Of a stretch of DNA of 64,000 bases, positions 27,306 to 43,756 are shown piece after piece; the first letter of the stretch is position 1; every line of letters begins with the position of its first letter. The notes under the pieces are model-generated. The model saw only the letters and a program-made list of their open reading frames with translations. It was not told the origin of the DNA and searched no databases. The stretch covers positions 1 through 64,000 of the forward strand of contig NZ_BAXB01000021.1 of assembly GCF_000698145.1 (NCBI RefSeq), read 5' to 3'. Position numbers and translations under genes: made by a program. The stretch is from Geomicrobium sp. JCM 19039. GTDB lineage: Bacteria; Bacillota; Bacilli; Bacillales; Marinococcaceae.

Positions 27306-27324
27306 GAGTGAACCTCCTCTCTAA

Positions 27325-27602
27325 TTAGCGGCGTTTCGTTTTCTTATCGTCTTTATCATGTCCACGATACGTTCTTGTTGGTGCAAACTCTCCGAGTTTA
27401 TGTCCAACCATATCTTCTTGAATGTAAACCGGAACGTGTTTACGACCATCGTAAACAGCAATTGTATGACCTACAAATTGCGGGAAGATGGTAGAACGAC
27501 GTGACCATGTTTTAATGACAGATCTGTTGTTATCATCCATTGCTTCAATTTTGTTAAGCAAGTGGCTATCGGCAAAAGGGCCTTTTTAAGACTACGTCCC
27601 AT
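27325..27602 (-). CDS. rpsS: 30S ribosomal protein S19 (frameshifted here)
   Basis: Head protein touching the A-site finger. ATG 27602 reads MGRSLKKG, then a base is missing near 27581 (AAAAAGGCCC should be AAAAAGGGCCC). Repair gives [18 protein letters not shown], and the rest follows ([20 protein letters not shown]) to the end, 92 aa, as in B. subtilis. Confidence 0.94.
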
Positions 27603-27706
27603 GTGAATGCCTCCCTTCAAATGTATAAAACGACGTTGACAGCGCCCGACACAGCAAAGGCGTTGCTGTTATCAGGGGCGCAGCAATCGTCTGGCCTTCT
27701 CGGCAA

Positions 27707-28545
27707 TTACTTACGCTTCGCGTTGCGACGACGAACAATATACTTGTCAGAGTCTTTCTTGCCTTTACGCGTTTTGTAACCAATTGCTGGTTGACCCCAA
27801 GGAGATACTGGTGCAACACGACCGATTGGCGCGCGTCCTTCACCACCACCGTGAGGGTGATCCGCTGGTTCATCGCAGAACCACGTACAACTGGGCGTTT
27901 GTTCATCCAGCGACTACGTCCTGCTTTACCAACATTAATGAGTTCATGCTCAAGGTTTCCAACCTGACCGATTGTCGCACGGCACGTTGAAAGGATCAAA
28001 CGGTTTTCACCAGAACGAAGGCGAATTAACGTGTACTTTCCTTCACGACCAAGAATTTGAGCTTGTGATCCTGCAGCACGAGCGAGTTGTCCGCCGTGAC
28101 CAGGCTTCAATTCGATGTTGTGCACGTTCGTACCAACTGGAATGTCTTTAAGCTCAAGTGCGTTACCGAGTTTAATGTCAGCTTCTGATCCAGAGTAGAT
28201 TGAGTTGCCGACTTTTAGACCTTTAGGTGCTAAGATGTAACGCTTTTCTCCGTCCATGTAGTGGATGAGTGCAATGTTCGCCGAACGGTTTGGATCGTAC
28301 TCAATTGTCGCTACTCGTCCTTCTACTTGGTCTTTGTTACGCTTAAAGTCGATCATACGGTATTTACGTTTGTGACCGCCACCTTGATGACGTGTTGTCA
28401 AACGACCTTGGTTGTTACGACCTGCCTTTTTAGACAGTGGCGCAAGCAAAGAGCGCTCAGGTGTGTTCGTTGTAATTTCAGAGAAGTCTTTCCCTGTCAT
28501 GAAACGACGACCGTTTGTGGTCGGTTTATAACGTTTTACAGCCAT
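27707..28545 (-). CDS. rplB: 50S ribosomal protein L2 (frameshifted here)
   Basis: Essential for subunit association and peptidyl transfer. From ATG 28545 ([20 protein letters not shown]) the frame is open until residue about 225, where one C is missing near 27867 (AACCAGCGG should be AACCCAGCGG). Repair gives [17 protein letters not shown], the universally conserved His-containing loop, and an end of RRRNAKRK, 279 aa. ATG 28551 is also possible but the second ATG has better spacing to GGAGG. Confidence 0.94.
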
Positions 28546-28572
28546 TTTCATTTCCCTCCTTTACATTAAAAC

Positions 28573-28860
28573 TTAAGCTTCGCCGAAGATCTCGATCTCT
28601 TCGCTGTCTGCTTTAAGTGTTACAATCGCTTTTTTCTTCGCAGGTTTAAAGCCTTCATAACGTCCGAAACGACGAAACTTTTGCTTGTATTTGATCGTGT
28701 TGACTTTCTCAACATCAACTTCGAAGATTTCTTCGATTGCTTGCTTGATTTGCGTTTTATTCGCTCTAATATCTACTTCAAACGTATACTTCTTATCTTC
28801 CATCAGTTCAGTAGAGCGTTCCGTAATGACCGGGCGCTTAATCACATCGCGTGCATCCAT
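28573..28860 (-). CDS. rplW: 50S ribosomal protein L23
   Basis: Exit-tunnel protein that docks trigger factor, SRP and Sec[37 protein letters not shown]-like segment and AIVTLK are present; 95 aa. ATG 28860 overlaps the rplD stop (TAATG). Confidence 0.97.
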   Translation of the reverse strand: MDARDVIKRPVITERSTELMEDKKYTFEVDIRANKTQIKQAIEEIFEVDVEKVNTIKYKQKFRRFGRYEGFKPAKKKAIVTLKADSEEIEIFGEA

Positions 28861-29480
28861 TAGCTAAGCACCTCCCCTACCTTCTCTGCAGCTTCCTTCG
28901 TAATGATCACTTTGTCGTACTTGATCACATCAAGAACGTTTACGCCAGTAGCTGTAATCGTTTTGACGTTCTGAAGGTTGCTAGCAGATCTTTCGATGTT
29001 TTGATTGCGCTCTGCAGTAACAATGAGTGTTTTCTCTGCGGACAGGTTAGAAAGAATTTGTACCATTTCTTTCGTCTTTGGTGCTTCGAAGCTTAACTCA
29101 TCAACAACAATCAATGCATCGTTTTGTACTTTATCAGAAAGAACTGAGCGAATCGCTAGACGGCGAACCTTTTTCGGTAGGTTGTAGCCGTAAGTTCTTG
29201 GTGTTGGTGCGAAGACCACACCACCGCCTTTCCAAATTGGTGAGCGGTTTGAACCGTGTCTAGCACGACCTGTTCCTTTTTGACGCCAAGGCTTTGCACC
29301 ACCGCCACGAACTTCAGAGCGAGTTTTCGCTTTCTGCGTTCCTTGACGAAGGGAAGCTTGTTGCATTACGACGGCATCATGAACAACACTTTCGTTTGGT
29401 GTAATACCAAAAACAGCATCAACAAGTTCGATGTCGCCAACTTGTGAACCGCTTTGGTTAAATACCGTTACTTTTGGCAT
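28860..29480 (-). CDS. rplD: 50S ribosomal protein L4
   Basis: Loop of this protein reaches into the exit tunnel (macrolide contact), visible as [20 protein letters not shown]. Ends [20 protein letters not shown]; 206 aa. In B. subtilis, as in E. coli, L4 can regulate its own operon through a leader; see the rpsJ leader. Confidence 0.97.
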   Translation of the reverse strand: MPKVTVFNQSGSQVGDIELVDAVFGITPNESVVHDAVVMQQASLRQGTQKAKTRSEVRGGGAKPWRQKGTGRARHGSNRSPIWKGGGVVFAPTPRTYGYNLPKKVRRLAIRSVLSDKVQNDALIVVDELSFEAPKTKEMVQILSNLSAEKTLIVTAERNQNIERSASNLQNVKTITATGVNVLDVIKYDKVIITKEAAEKVGEVLS

Positions 29481-29505
29481 GATGACTCCTCCTTTCTTCG
29501 AGACG

Positions 29506-30135
29506 TTAGTTGCCTTTTACAGCACTTTGAATTTTAACGTAGCTTTTCTTCGCTCCAGGAACGTTCCCTTTAATAAGAAGCAAATTACGCTCTTCGTCGA
29601 TTTGTACGACTTCCAAGTTTTGTACAGTTACCTTTTCGCCACCCATTTGACCCGGGCCTTCCATGCCTTTGATTACCTTCGCATCTTGCATCGTACCGAG
29701 TGAACCCGGACGACGGTGATAACGAGAACCGTGGCTCATTGGACCGCGCGCTTGGTTATGACGCTTAATTGCACCTTGGAAACCTTTACCTTTTGAAGTA
29801 CCGGTCACATCAATGATGTCTCCGACTTCAAATGTATTTACGTTGACCGCTTGACCGACTTCGTGAGTCCCAACATCCATGTTGCGGAATTCACGAGCGT
29901 AGCGCTTGGGTGCCGTGCTTGCTTTTTCAGCATGGCCTTTTTCCGGCTTGTTAGAACGATGATCTTTCTTGTCATCTGCACCTAACTGCACCGCATCGTA
30001 ACCATCTTTTTCCTGTGTTTTCAACTGCATGACAACATTCGGATTTGCTTGAACGACAGTAACTGGAACGACTTCGCCATTCTCGCTAAAAATCTGTGTC
30101 ATGCCGATCTTTGTACCCAAGATTCCTTTGGCCAT
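29506..30135 (-). CDS. rplC: 50S ribosomal protein L3
   Basis: Binds near the peptidyl transferase centre. [40 protein letters not shown] and [14 protein letters not shown] are visible; 209 aa as in B. subtilis. Second gene of the S10 operon. Confidence 0.97.
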   Translation of the reverse strand: MAKGILGTKIGMTQIFSENGEVVPVTVVQANPNVVMQLKTQEKDGYDAVQLGADDKKDHRSNKPEKGHAEKASTAPKRYAREFRNMDVGTHEVGQAVNVNTFEVGDIIDVTGTSKGKGFQGAIKRHNQARGPMSHGSRYHRRPGSLGTMQDAKVIKGMEGPGQMGGEKVTVQNLEVVQIDEERNLLLIKGNVPGAKKSYVKIQSAVKGN

Positions 30136-30205
30136 CAGTCACACCTCCTATATTTTGTGTTCATAATTGTTTGTCCAAACTGCCATCCTATAACTGTGAA
30201 TTGGA

Positions 30206-30676
<471 letters not shown>

Positions 30677-30681
30677 TTACT

Positions 30682-30710
30682 ATTATAAAGGCTTTCACCT
30701 ATGAATGCAA
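30682..30710 (-). promoter_or_regulatory. sigma-A promoter of the S10 operon
   Basis: -35 TTGCAT (30705-30710), 17-nt spacer, -10 TATAAT (30682-30687, perfect). The transcript would begin near 30675, leaving a leader of about 160 nt before rpsJ. Confidence 0.8.
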
Positions 30711-30794
30711 GAGTGGATTCATATTGTTTTTGTTAGTCTTTACGTTCGCCAATTTGCTCGACCTTTTTACTTGATCTGTACTACGATTTTAACA

Positions 30795-30835
30795 AAAATG
30801 AACAGCCAATGATAGATCTCTTGGCTGTTCATTTT
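30795..30835. terminator. bidirectional terminator after the small membrane-protein gene
   Basis: Perfect 15-bp stem AAAATGAACAGCCAA / TTGGCTGTTCATTTT with an 11-nt loop. It starts 7 bp past the stop of the 50-aa gene and ends 85 bp before the S10 promoter. Confidence 0.9.
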
Positions 30836-30841
30836 CTTCCA

Positions 30842-30994
30842 TTATTCTTTGTCTTCTTTGAAGACCATATCAATTAATTGCTGAAAACCATCGACCTGTT
30901 CTGTAATAAGGAATACGGGAAGTAGCAAGACCGCTAAAACAAGAGCACCACTAGACAATGCCGACTTGACGACAATCTTTTGTATGAACTTCAT
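30842..30994 (-). CDS. small membrane protein, 50 aa (unannotated type)
   Basis: ATG 30994 follows GAGGAGG at the right spacing and reads KFIQKIVVKSALSSGALVLA then VLLLPVFLITEQVDGFQQLI, ending MVFKEDKE. One transmembrane segment (about residues 11-30) with positive residues before it, so the N-terminus is probably inside, and an acidic, amphipathic C-terminus outside. It is flanked by a strong terminator downstream and sits between tuf and rpsJ, where B. subtilis has ybaC. I do not recognise it. Confidence 0.65.
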   Translation of the reverse strand: MKFIQKIVVKSALSSGALVLAVLLLPVFLITEQVDGFQQLIDMVFKEDKE

Positions 30995-31087
30995 AACCAT
31001 TCCTCCTCGTAATTCCTTCAGTATACACCCCTATTCAAAAATTGCTAGCTTTATTTTTTGTATGTACTCACCTATCTTACATCCAAC

Positions 31088-31237
31088 ATGAAAAACGACT
31101 TCGTGATTGGTCGGCAAATGACGAGCATGATGCACGTAGAAGAATCGTACGGAAATTTTAATGTAGAGACTGCTTGCCTACGTATCGGCATATCTTGCAA
31201 TCATACGTGCAAGGCATGTAATTCTCAGCATACATAA
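31088..31237 (+). CDS. possible 49-aa Cys-rich small ORF (weak)
   Basis: On the plus strand, opposite to its neighbours, ATG 31088 opens a 49-codon frame ending in TAA 31235-31237. It carries four Cys in a C-x6-C-x3-C-x2-C pattern (ACLRIGISCNHTCKACN). No Shine-Dalgarno sequence precedes it and no promoter is clear, so it may be a chance open frame. Confidence 0.2.
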   Translation: MKNDFVIGRQMTSMMHVEESYGNFNVETACLRIGISCNHTCKACNSQHT

Positions 31238-31238
31238 C

Positions 31239-31283
31239 AAAAAAAAGCAGGCTAAGAATGAGTGTATCATTCCTAGCCTGCTT
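31239..31283 (-). terminator. terminator of the str operon after tuf
   Basis: Stem AAGCAGGCTA-GAATGA / TCATTC-TAGCCTGCTT with one A-C mismatch and a 5-nt loop, followed on the minus strand by eight T. It starts 18 bp after the tuf stop. Confidence 0.95.
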
Positions 31284-31301
31284 CTATTGTTTGTTCTGAG
31301 A

Positions 31302-32492
<1,191 letters not shown>

Positions 32493-32593
32493 TTGAGGAT
32501 ATCCTCCCTTAAATTAATTTAAATTTATGAAGCAAGAAAGGAGGCATGCGCATTTCAATCACATATCACCTTTCTAGACTACTAACAAAGTCA

Positions 32594-34672
32594 TTACTCT
32601 CCAGTGTTCTTTTTGATGATCTCTTCAGAAATACTCTTTGGTACTTCTGCATAATGATCAAAGAACATGGAGTACGTTCCGCGTCCTTGTGTGTTTGAGC
32701 GAAGCGCTGTCGCATAACCAAACATCTCAGATAGCGGGACAAATGCACGGATGGTTTGCGCGTTACCGCGTGCTTCCATACCGTCAACACGTCCACGACG
32801 TGATGTAACGTCACCCATGACATCACCCATGTATTCTTCTGGAACGACGATTTCAACTTTCATAAGTGGCTCTAAGAGAACTGGCTGGCAATGAGCTTTC
32901 GCTTCTTTAAATGCCATGGAAGCCGCAATCTTAAATGCCATCTCGTTGGAGTCGACATCGTGGTAAGAACCATCGAATAGACGAGCTTTAACGTCAATGA
33001 CAGGATAACCTGCAAGTAGACCATTTTGAAGTGCTTCTTCAATTCCAGCTTCAACAGATGGAATGTATTCACGAGGAACGACACCACCAACGATGTTGTT
33101 TTCGAATTCGAAGCCTGCACCTTCTTCGTTTGGTCCAATCTCAACTTTAACGTGTCCGTACTGTCCACGTCCACCTGATTGTCGTACAAACTTACCTTCA
33201 AGCTCTGCAGATTTACGCAGTGTTTCACGGTAAGATACTTGTGGTGCACCAACGACCGCTTCAACTTTAAATTCACGTTTCATACGGTCGACGATGATGT
33301 CGAGGTGAAGCTCACCCATACCAGCGATAACAGTTTGACCTGTTTCTTCGTCAGTATACGTTTTGAATGTTGGATCCTCTTCAGCAAGCTTACCGAGGGC
33401 AACACCCATCTTATCTTGGTCGGCTTTAGATTTCGGTTCAACAGATAGTGAGATAACCGGCTCTGGGAAGTCCATGGATTCAAGAATCACTAGTTCCTTC
33501 TCATCACACAAAGTATCTCCTGTTGACGTATCTTTCAAACCTACACCTGCGGCAATGTCTCCTGAGTAAACCGTTTTGATTTCTTCACGAGTGTTTGCGT
33601 GCATTTGTAGAATACGACCAACACGCTCACGCTTATCTTTAGAAGCATTCTTCACGTATGAACCAGAATCAAGTGTTCCGGAATAAACACGGAAGAATGT
33701 CAATTTACCAACGTAAGGGTCTGTCATAACTTTAAATGCAAGTGCAGAGAATGGACCGTTGTCATCCGCTTCACGGATAACTTCTTCGTCGCTATCTACT
33801 TTGTGTCCTTTAATTGCAGGAACGTCTGTAGGAGCCGGAAGATAGTCAATGACTGCATCGATCATCGGTTGAACACCTTTGTTCTTAAATGCAGAACCGC
33901 AAAGAACTGGGTAGAACTGTACCGAAAGTGTCGCTTCACGAACGGCAGTTTTGAGTTCTTCGTTGCTGATTGTGTCACCATCAAGATAACGCATCATCAA
34001 CTCTTCATCAAATTCTGCAACCGCTTCGATGAGCTTCTCACGATATTCATCAGCCAATTCACGGTGCTCATCAGGGATTTCACGTGTTTCAGTGTTTTGC
34101 CCTAAATCATCAAGATAATAGTAAGCTTTCATTTCTACAAGGTCAATGATCGCTTCAAAATCATCTTCAGCACCAATTGGAAGTTGAACTGGATGCGCAT
34201 TCGCGTCTAGACGATCATTTAACGTCCCGACGGAGTATAGGAAGTCTGCACCCATCTTATCCATCTTGTTCACGAATACAATTCGTGGAACGTGGTAAGT
34301 GGTTGCTTGACGCCATACCGTTTCTGTTTGTGGCTCAACGCCAGATTGAGCATCGAGTACAGCAACAGCACCGTCAAGAACACGTAGTGAACGCTCTACT
34401 TCAACAGTAAAGTCGACGTGTCCTGGTGTATCAATGATGTTGATACGGTGGCCTTTCCAAGACGCTGTTGTCGCAGCAGACGTGATTGTAATCCCACGCT
34501 CTTGCTCTTGAGACATCCAGTCCATCTGAGAAGCGCCTTCATGTGTTTCACCAATTTTATGAGTACGACCGGTATAGAACAAAATACGTTCTGTAGCAGT
34601 CGTTTTACCGGCATCGATGTGTGCCATGATCCCGATATTACGTGTTTTCTCCAAGGAGAACTCTCTTGCCAT
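32594..34672 (-). CDS. fusA: elongation factor G
   Basis: Translocase. [35 protein letters not shown] and [10 protein letters not shown] are the GTPase motifs, and ASSGKAFKNKG-type and [18 protein letters not shown] segments of domains III-V follow. 692 aa as in B. subtilis. Frame intact. About 100 bp separate it from tuf. Confidence 0.99.
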   Translation of the reverse strand: MAREFSLEKTRNIGIMAHIDAGKTTATERILFYTGRTHKIGETHEGASQMDWMSQEQERGITITSAATTASWKGHRINIIDTPGHVDFTVEVERSLRVLDGAVAVLDAQSGVEPQTETVWRQATTYHVPRIVFVNKMDKMGADFLYSVGTLNDRLDANAHPVQLPIGAEDDFEAIIDLVEMKAYYYLDDLGQNTETREIPDEHRELADEYREKLIEAVAEFDEELMMRYLDGDTISNEELKTAVREATLSVQFYPVLCGSAFKNKGVQPMIDAVIDYLPAPTDVPAIKGHKVDSDEEVIREADDNGPFSALAFKVMTDPYVGKLTFFRVYSGTLDSGSYVKNASKDKRERVGRILQMHANTREEIKTVYSGDIAAGVGLKDTSTGDTLCDEKELVILESMDFPEPVISLSVEPKSKADQDKMGVALGKLAEEDPTFKTYTDEETGQTVIAGMGELHLDIIVDRMKREFKVEAVVGAPQVSYRETLRKSAELEGKFVRQSGGRGQYGHVKVEIGPNEEGAGFEFENNIVGGVVPREYIPSVEAGIEEALQNGLLAGYPVIDVKARLFDGSYHDVDSNEMAFKIAASMAFKEAKAHCQPVLLEPLMKVEIVVPEEYMGDVMGDVTSRRGRVDGMEARGNAQTIRAFVPLSEMFGYATALRSNTQGRGTYSMFFDHYAEVPKSISEEIIKKNTGE

Positions 34673-34723
34673 GGTTTACACTTTCTCCTTTCAGCTATCA
34701 TTTACAACTGGATTGCGAAACGC

Positions 34724-35194
34724 TTACCAGCGATAATGTGCGAACGCTTTGTTTGCTTCAGCCATACGATGCGTGTCTTCACGCTTCTTAACAGCAGAGC
34801 CTGTGTTGTTTGATGCATCAAGAATTTCATTTGCTAGACGCTCTTCCATCGTTTTTTCTCCGCGAAGACGTGCATAGCTTACTAACCAACGAAGACCAAG
34901 AGTCGTACGACGGTCAGGCTTTACTTCAATTGGTACTTGGTAGTTGGCACCACCGACACGGCGTGCTTTAACTTCAAGTACAGGCATGATGTTTTTGAGT
35001 GCTTGATCAAAAACTTCAACCGGATCTTGACCACTGCGCTCACGGACGAGATCAAAAGATGCGTAAAGAATGTTCTGCGCTTTACCTTTCTTTCCATCCA
35101 CCATGATGCGGTTAATCAAACGAGTGACCAACTTAGAGTTGTAGATCGGATCGGCAAGCACTTCACGACGAGGTACAGGACCTTTACGAGGCAT
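34724..35194 (-). CDS. rpsG: 30S ribosomal protein S7
   Basis: Nucleates the head. ATG 35194 ([20 protein letters not shown]) after AAAGGAGG, 156 aa, standard. [20 protein letters not shown] and [20 protein letters not shown] are typical. Confidence 0.97.
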   Translation of the reverse strand: MPRKGPVPRREVLADPIYNSKLVTRLINRIMVDGKKGKAQNILYASFDLVRERSGQDPVEVFDQALKNIMPVLEVKARRVGGANYQVPIEVKPDRRTTLGLRWLVSYARLRGEKTMEERLANEILDASNNTGSAVKKREDTHRMAEANKAFAHYRW

Positions 35195-35260
35195 AACCAA
35201 CCCTCCTTTCTGTCTCAAACAAGACATCTGAATTCATTTCTTCTATAATAGTAAAGCTTA

Positions 35261-35680
35261 TTATTTCTTTGCTTTCGCACGCTTCGTTCCATACTTAGAA
35301 CGACCTTGCTTACGGTCTTGAACGCCTGCTGTATCAAGCGCACCACGTACGATGTGGTAACGAACACCCGGAAGGTCTTTTACACGACCACCGCGGATCA
35401 ATACAACACTGTGCTCCTGAAGATTGTGTCCAATTCCAGGGATGTATGCAGTTACTTCAATTCCATTCGTCAAACGTACACGTGCATATTTACGAAGAGC
35501 AGAGTTCGGCTTCTTCGGTGTCATTGTACCGACACGAGTACATACCCCTTGTTTATGAGGAGAAGAAAGGTCAGTTTGAACTTTTTTGAAGCTGTTATAG
35601 CCTTTGTTCAATGCTGGTGCATCTGACTTCTTCATTTTAGACTTACGTCCTTTTCGAACGAGTTGATTCATTGTTGGCAT
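35261..35680 (-). CDS. rpsL: 30S ribosomal protein S12
   Basis: Decoding-centre protein. Streptomycin-relevant Lys residues in [11 protein letters not shown] and GGRVKDLPG are wild type, so the strain should be streptomycin sensitive at this locus. Ends [14 protein letters not shown]; 139 aa. AAAGGAGG precedes the ATG. Confidence 0.98.
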   Translation of the reverse strand: MPTMNQLVRKGRKSKMKKSDAPALNKGYNSFKKVQTDLSSPHKQGVCTRVGTMTPKKPNSALRKYARVRLTNGIEVTAYIPGIGHNLQEHSVVLIRGGRVKDLPGVRYHIVRGALDTAGVQDRKQGRSKYGTKRAKAKK

Positions 35681-35785
35681 CGATATTTCCTCCTTTCACA
35701 ACTTAATTCTCATGCAGCTTGCATTCATGAAATCCACCACGGTTTGTGTAGCGTTCAAAACCGCGTCATCATCGCGATTTTCAAG

Positions 35786-35859
35786 ACCACCGTTCCAGGT
35801 GGTTCACAATTGGGCAAAAGTAAAGTTCTTACTGGACGGGCGAGAACGCCCGCCAGTAA
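35786..35859 (-). other. two hairpins in the rpsL leader
   Basis: Between ybxF and rpsL (187 bp) the minus strand can form a first stem TTACTGG..CGGGCG with CGCCCG..CAGTAA (35829-35859) and a second, ACCACC / GGTGGT (35786-35803). No U-tract follows either. They may be control points of the str operon, whose leader in other bacteria is bound by S7 or S12, but no partner is shown. Confidence 0.35.
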
Positions 35860-35867
35860 AAACATGA

Positions 35868-36116
35868 CTACTTTTTTATAGCTACAGCCGCAGCATTAAC
35901 TTCAATACCGCAAGCTTTGCCGAGCTTTTTCATAGATGGAACCATTACCAAAGGTATTTGCTTTTCATATGCGGTGTCCGAGACTTTACGAAGCAACTCA
36001 TGGTCGGCATCTTCAGCAACGAATACTTCCGTCGCTAAACCGTCAGAGATCGCTTTTATTGTCCGTTTCAAACCAACATATCGTGTGCCAGCATTCATTA
36101 CCTTATCATAACCCAT
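35868..36116 (-). CDS. ybxF: L7Ae-family K-turn binding protein YbxF
   Basis: RNA-binding protein that recognises kink-turns; in B. subtilis it binds non-translating ribosomes. The start is ATG 36116 (GYDKVMNAGTRYVGLKRTIK) after GAGGTG at 6-nt spacing, giving 82 aa, the B. subtilis length. VPSMKKLGKACGIEVNAAAV is the family C-terminus. The longer in-frame reading from 36167 is not supported. Confidence 0.93.
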   Translation of the reverse strand: MGYDKVMNAGTRYVGLKRTIKAISDGLATEVFVAEDADHELLRKVSDTAYEKQIPLVMVPSMKKLGKACGIEVNAAAVAIKK

Positions 36117-36195
36117 TATCGCCACCTCAAATACAGGCGAATTACGCGCACTTAGACATCTTAACAAAGTGGAGATGATGTGTCAATACGGTTTT

Positions 36196-39100
36196 TTAGT
36201 CGTAACCGATTGTCTCTGGTTCTGGTTCCACTTGCTTTCCTTCATCTGCTGTCTCGCCCTTAAGCGTTCGGTAACGTTGCATACCTGTACCTGCTGGGAC
36301 GAGCTTACCGATAATAACGTTCTCCTTCAAGCCAAGAAGTGCATCTCTGCGCCCTTTAATGGCCGCATCTGTGAGTACACGTGTCGTTTCTTGGAACGAC
36401 GCAGCTGATAAGAATGAGTCTGTCTCAAGAGATGCTTTTGTAATCCCTAGGATAACTGGAGCTCCCACCGCTGGGCGCTTCCCTTTTCGAAGCACGTCGA
36501 TGTTTGCTTTGTTGAAAGAATTAACTTCAACAAGTGTTCCTGGAAGTACATCAGTGTCTCCAGAGTCATTTACGCGAATCTTACGGAGCATTTGGCGAAC
36601 CATAACTTCAACGTGTTTGTCACCAATCTCTACCCCTTGCATCCGGTAAACCTTCTGAACTTCTTTCAAGAGGTACTCTTGAACTTCATCCAGACCGGTA
36701 ACTTTGATCAATTCTTTCGGGTCAATGGAACCTTCAGTCAGTGCCTGCCCTGCTTCAACTTGATCGCCTTCGGATACTTTCAAGCGTGCACCATATGCAG
36801 TTGTGTAGGAGCGCGACTCATACTCTCCGCGAATGACAACATCTTTCTTGTCACCAGCGTCACGGATCTCTTCGATCGTTCCTTTGAGTTCTGTAATAAG
36901 CGCTTGACCTTTCGGATTACGCGCCTCAAACAACTCTTGGATACGCGGTAGACCTTGCGTGATGTCATCCCCAGCTACACCGCCCGTGTGGAACGTACGC
37001 ATCGTAAGTTGTGTACCTGGCTCACCAATGGACTGGGCTGCGATAATGCCGACCGCTTCGCCGACTTCAACATCGCTTCCTGTCGCCAAGTTACGGCCGT
37101 AACATTTATTACATACACCGTGTGACGTGTCACACGTGAAGACAGAACGGATTTTCAATGATTCGACGCCTGCGTCAACGATTGTTTTTGCAGACTCTTC
37201 ATTGATAAGTTCATTCGGTCTGGCAAGGACTTCGCCTGTTTCAGGGTGTTTGACCGTTTGGAATGCAAAGCGACCAACGAGACGATCATAAAGGTTCTCA
37301 ATTTCTTCAGTACCTTCTCTAATCGGTGAAACAACGAGACCGCGATCCGTGCCGCAATCATCCTCACGAACAATGACGTCTTGGGCAACGTCAACAAGAC
37401 GACGGGTCAAGTAACCAGAGTCTGCTGTCTTCAATGCCGTATCGGCTAGACCTTTACGAGCACCGTGTGTCGAGATAAAGTACTCGAGTACGGTTAGACC
37501 TTCACGGAAACTGGACTTGATTGGAAGCTCAATGATTCTACCAGACGGGTTCGCCATTAGACCACGCATACCCGCAAGTTGCGTAAAGTTTGAGGCGTTA
37601 CCACGTGCTCCAGAATCACTCATCATAAAGATCGGATTCGATTTGTCGAGTGTTTTCATTAGACGGCTTTGAATGTCGTCTTTTGCTTCACTCCAAATTG
37701 AGATGATCTTGTCATAACGTTCCTCTTCAGTGATTAGACCTCTTCGGAACTGTTTCATCACTCGGTCTACTTGCAATTCAGCCGCATCAAGAATTTCACC
37801 TTTTTCAGCGAGAACTACGATGTCAGCCACACCTACGGTAAGGCCAGCTTTTGTTGAATAGTAGAAACCAAGGTCTTTCATTCGGTCAAGCATTCGGGAT
37901 GTTTCAGTGACTTGAAACTTCTTAAACACTTCAGCGATGACATCTCCGAGGAAGCCTTTCTTGAATGGAGCAACAACTGGACGTTCCGCCAATGTTTTCT
38001 TAATATCTGTATCACTAGTAACAAAATATTCTTTTGGCGTTTCTTGTTCAAGGTTAATCGCCGTTGGCTCATTGATATACGGGAACGACTCCGGAAGAAT
38101 TTCGTTAAAGATCAGCTTACCGGTGCTCGTTAACAAAATACGGTCTTCTGTGTTCTCAGGGAATGTCGTCTTGTTCAATGACCGAACAGGAATTCCTATA
38201 CGTGTGTGCAAATGCACGTAGCCGTTTTGGTAAGCGGTGAGTGCCTCATCGCTATCCTTAAACACTGTGCCTTCCCCTACTGCACCTTCACGTTCAAGCG
38301 TCAAGTAATAGTTACCAAGAACCATATCTTGAGAAGGCGTAACAACTGGTTTCCCGTCTTTCGGGTTCAAGATGTTTTGTGCAGCAAGCATGAGCACGCG
38401 CGCTTCCGACTGGGCCTCTGCTGAAAGTGGCACGTGAACCGCCATTTGGTCACCATCAAAGTCGGCGTTATACGCGGTACATACAAGTGGGTGCAACTTA
38501 ATTGCGCGTCCTTCTACAAGGATCGGTTCAAAAGCTTGAATTCCAAGACGGTGAAGTGTTGGCGCTCGGTTTAATAAAACCGGATGCTCCTTAATCACTT
38601 CTTCAAGCACATCCCAAACTTCAGGCTGTACACGATCAACTTTACGTTTTGCACTCTTAATGTTGTGCGCTTGACCTTTAGCAACAAGCTCTTTCATAAC
38701 GAAAGGCTTAAATAGTTCTAATGCCATTTCTTTAGGAAGACCGCACTGATACATCTTTAAGTTCGGACCGACGACGATTACGGAACGACCAGAGTAGTCA
38801 ACACGCTTTCCGAGTAAGTTCTGGCGGAAACGACCTTGCTTTCCTTTCAACATGTGCGAAAGTGATTTCAACGGTCGGTTACCAGGACCCGTTACAGGAC
38901 GGCCACGACGACCATTATCAATGAGCGCATCTACAGCTTCCTGAAGCATCCGTTTCTCGTTTTGAACGATAATGCTCGGGGCACCAAGATCTAAAAGACG
39001 CTTTAGACGATTGTTACGGTTAATCACTCGACGATACAAATCATTCAAGTCAGACGTCGCAAAGCGACCGCCATCCAATTGCACCATCGGACGAAGCTCA

Positions 39101-39807
39101 GGTGGAATGACTGGCAATACATCCATGATCATCCAAGAAGGTTCGTTGCCGGAGTTACGAAACGCTTCGATGACTTCAAGTCGTTTAATCGCACGAGTAC
39201 GACGTTGCCCTTGAGCCGTTTCTAATTCATCTTTTAGCGCTTTTACTTCTTTTTCAAGGTCTAAATCAGAAAGAATCTTCCGGATCGCTTCAGCACCCAT
39301 TTGCGCCGTAAACGAACGACCATACTTGTCGTAGTATGCACGGTATTCTTTCTCAGATAATAACTGCTTATATTCAAGTGGTGTATCGCCTGTATCTGTG
39401 ACGACGTAAGAGGCGAAGTAAATCACTTCTTCTAACGAACGTGGAGACATATCCAAGACGAGTCCCATACGACTTGGGATTCCTTTAAAGTACCAGATAT
39501 GAGAAACAGGTGCGGCTAGCTCAATGTGCCCCATACGTTCACGACGAACTTTGGCACGAGTAACCTCAACACCGCAACGGTCACAAACAACGCCTTTGTA
39601 GCGGACGCGTTTGTATTTCCCGCAGTGACATTCCCAATCCTTTTGTGGACCAAAAATACGCTCACAAAACAGCCCGTCTTTCTCTGGCTTTAACGTTCGA
39701 TAGTTAATGGTTTCGGGCTTCTTCACTTCACCACGAGACCAACTACGGATCTTGTCTGGAGATGCAAGACCGACTTTCATGTATTCAAAATTATTGACAT
39801 CGATCAA
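36196..39807 (-). CDS. rpoC: DNA-directed RNA polymerase beta' subunit
   Basis: Catalytic subunit. First zinc ribbon [20 protein letters not shown] (about residue 60), catalytic NADFDGDQ near 450 and a second zinc site with CNKCYG around 890, preceded by CDTSHGV. 1203 aa against 1199 in B. subtilis; the frame is intact. It has an own ribosome binding site GGGAGG and a 112-bp gap from rpoB containing a hairpin. Confidence 0.99.
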   Translation of the reverse strand: MIDVNNFEYMKVGLASPDKIRSWSRGEVKKPETINYRTLKPEKDGLFCERIFGPQKDWECHCGKYKRVRYKGVVCDRCGVEVTRAKVRRERMGHIELAAPVSHIWYFKGIPSRMGLVLDMSPRSLEEVIYFASYVVTDTGDTPLEYKQLLSEKEYRAYYDKYGRSFTAQMGAEAIRKILSDLDLEKEVKALKDELETAQGQRRTRAIKRLEVIEAFRNSGNEPSWMIMDVLPVIPPELRPMVQLDGGRFATSDLNDLYRRVINRNNRLKRLLDLGAPSIIVQNEKRMLQEAVDALIDNGRRGRPVTGPGNRPLKSLSHMLKGKQGRFRQNLLGKRVDYSGRSVIVVGPNLKMYQCGLPKEMALELFKPFVMKELVAKGQAHNIKSAKRKVDRVQPEVWDVLEEVIKEHPVLLNRAPTLHRLGIQAFEPILVEGRAIKLHPLVCTAYNADFDGDQMAVHVPLSAEAQSEARVLMLAAQNILNPKDGKPVVTPSQDMVLGNYYLTLEREGAVGEGTVFKDSDEALTAYQNGYVHLHTRIGIPVRSLNKTTFPENTEDRILLTSTGKLIFNEILPESFPYINEPTAINLEQETPKEYFVTSDTDIKKTLAERPVVAPFKKGFLGDVIAEVFKKFQVTETSRMLDRMKDLGFYYSTKAGLTVGVADIVVLAEKGEILDAAELQVDRVMKQFRRGLITEEERYDKIISIWSEAKDDIQSRLMKTLDKSNPIFMMSDSGARGNASNFTQLAGMRGLMANPSGRIIELPIKSSFREGLTVLEYFISTHGARKGLADTALKTADSGYLTRRLVDVAQDVIVREDDCGTDRGLVVSPIREGTEEIENLYDRLVGRFAFQTVKHPETGEVLARPNELINEESAKTIVDAGVESLKIRSVFTCDTSHGVCNKCYGRNLATGSDVEVGEAVGIIAAQSIGEPGTQLTMRTFHTGGVAGDDITQGLPRIQELFEARNPKGQALITELKGTIEEIRDAGDKKDVVIRGEYESRSYTTAYGARLKVSEGDQVEAGQALTEGSIDPKELIKVTGLDEVQEYLLKEVQKVYRMQGVEIGDKHVEVMVRQMLRKIRVNDSGDTDVLPGTLVEVNSFNKANIDVLRKGKRPAVGAPVILGITKASLETDSFLSAASFQETTRVLTDAAIKGRRDALLGLKENVIIGKLVPAGTGMQRYRTLKGETADEGKQVEPEPETIGYD

Positions 39808-39875
39808 AGGGTGACCCTCCCTTTCCTACGCTCTGTTGTCAAAGGGGCTGAGTGACGGGTAACAGTAGCAAAAGA

Positions 39876-39908
39876 GGTAAAGAGCCCCGCACGGGGCTAT
39901 CCTTTACC
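39876..39908 (-). other. hairpin between rpoB and rpoC
   Basis: GGTAAAG and AGCCCC pair with GGGGCT and CTTTACC around the loop GCAC, a strong stem. No U-run follows on the minus strand. Likely a stabilising or processing structure; polarity or attenuation is possible. Confidence 0.5.
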
Positions 39909-39920
39909 GATTGCAAAACC

Positions 39921-43457
<3,537 letters not shown>

Positions 43458-43756
43458 CGAATTCACCCCTCAAATCCGCGTATTTTTACTGATCCCAATA
43501 GCCTCGGCAAGACTCTGCCATTTTTGTTAAAATGGGGGAAACAATCATCTAGGATGATGCCGATCGTTATATAGAACGGCAGGAAAACCGTGTAAAAAAC
43601 CGAAAAAGGTTCATATTATACAGGATAAAAATACCAACCTCTTTTACTCGTATTTACTTAGTCTTCCCGACCGCAATAACCTTTATACTCCTCTTTTTAT
43701 CGAAAAAAATGCATAAAAAGAGACGGTTATACGCATTAAATGATAGTATCACAAAT
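43458..43756 (-). promoter_or_regulatory. rpoB leader region (299 bp) with -10 box and hairpins
   Basis: A TATAAT -10 (43615-43620, minus) has no good -35 at 17 nt; an extended element cannot be claimed. Hairpins include CCATTTT / AAAATGG (43518-43535) and ATCATC / GATGAT nearby (about 43544-43558). The region lies downstream of rsmC and could bring in a rpoB-specific start. Confidence 0.35.

Noticed and set aside
27592-28551. L2 with a novel 90-residue C-terminal extension
   Set aside because: The tail is out-of-frame translation after one missing C; the repaired frame ends in the conserved RRRNAKRK.
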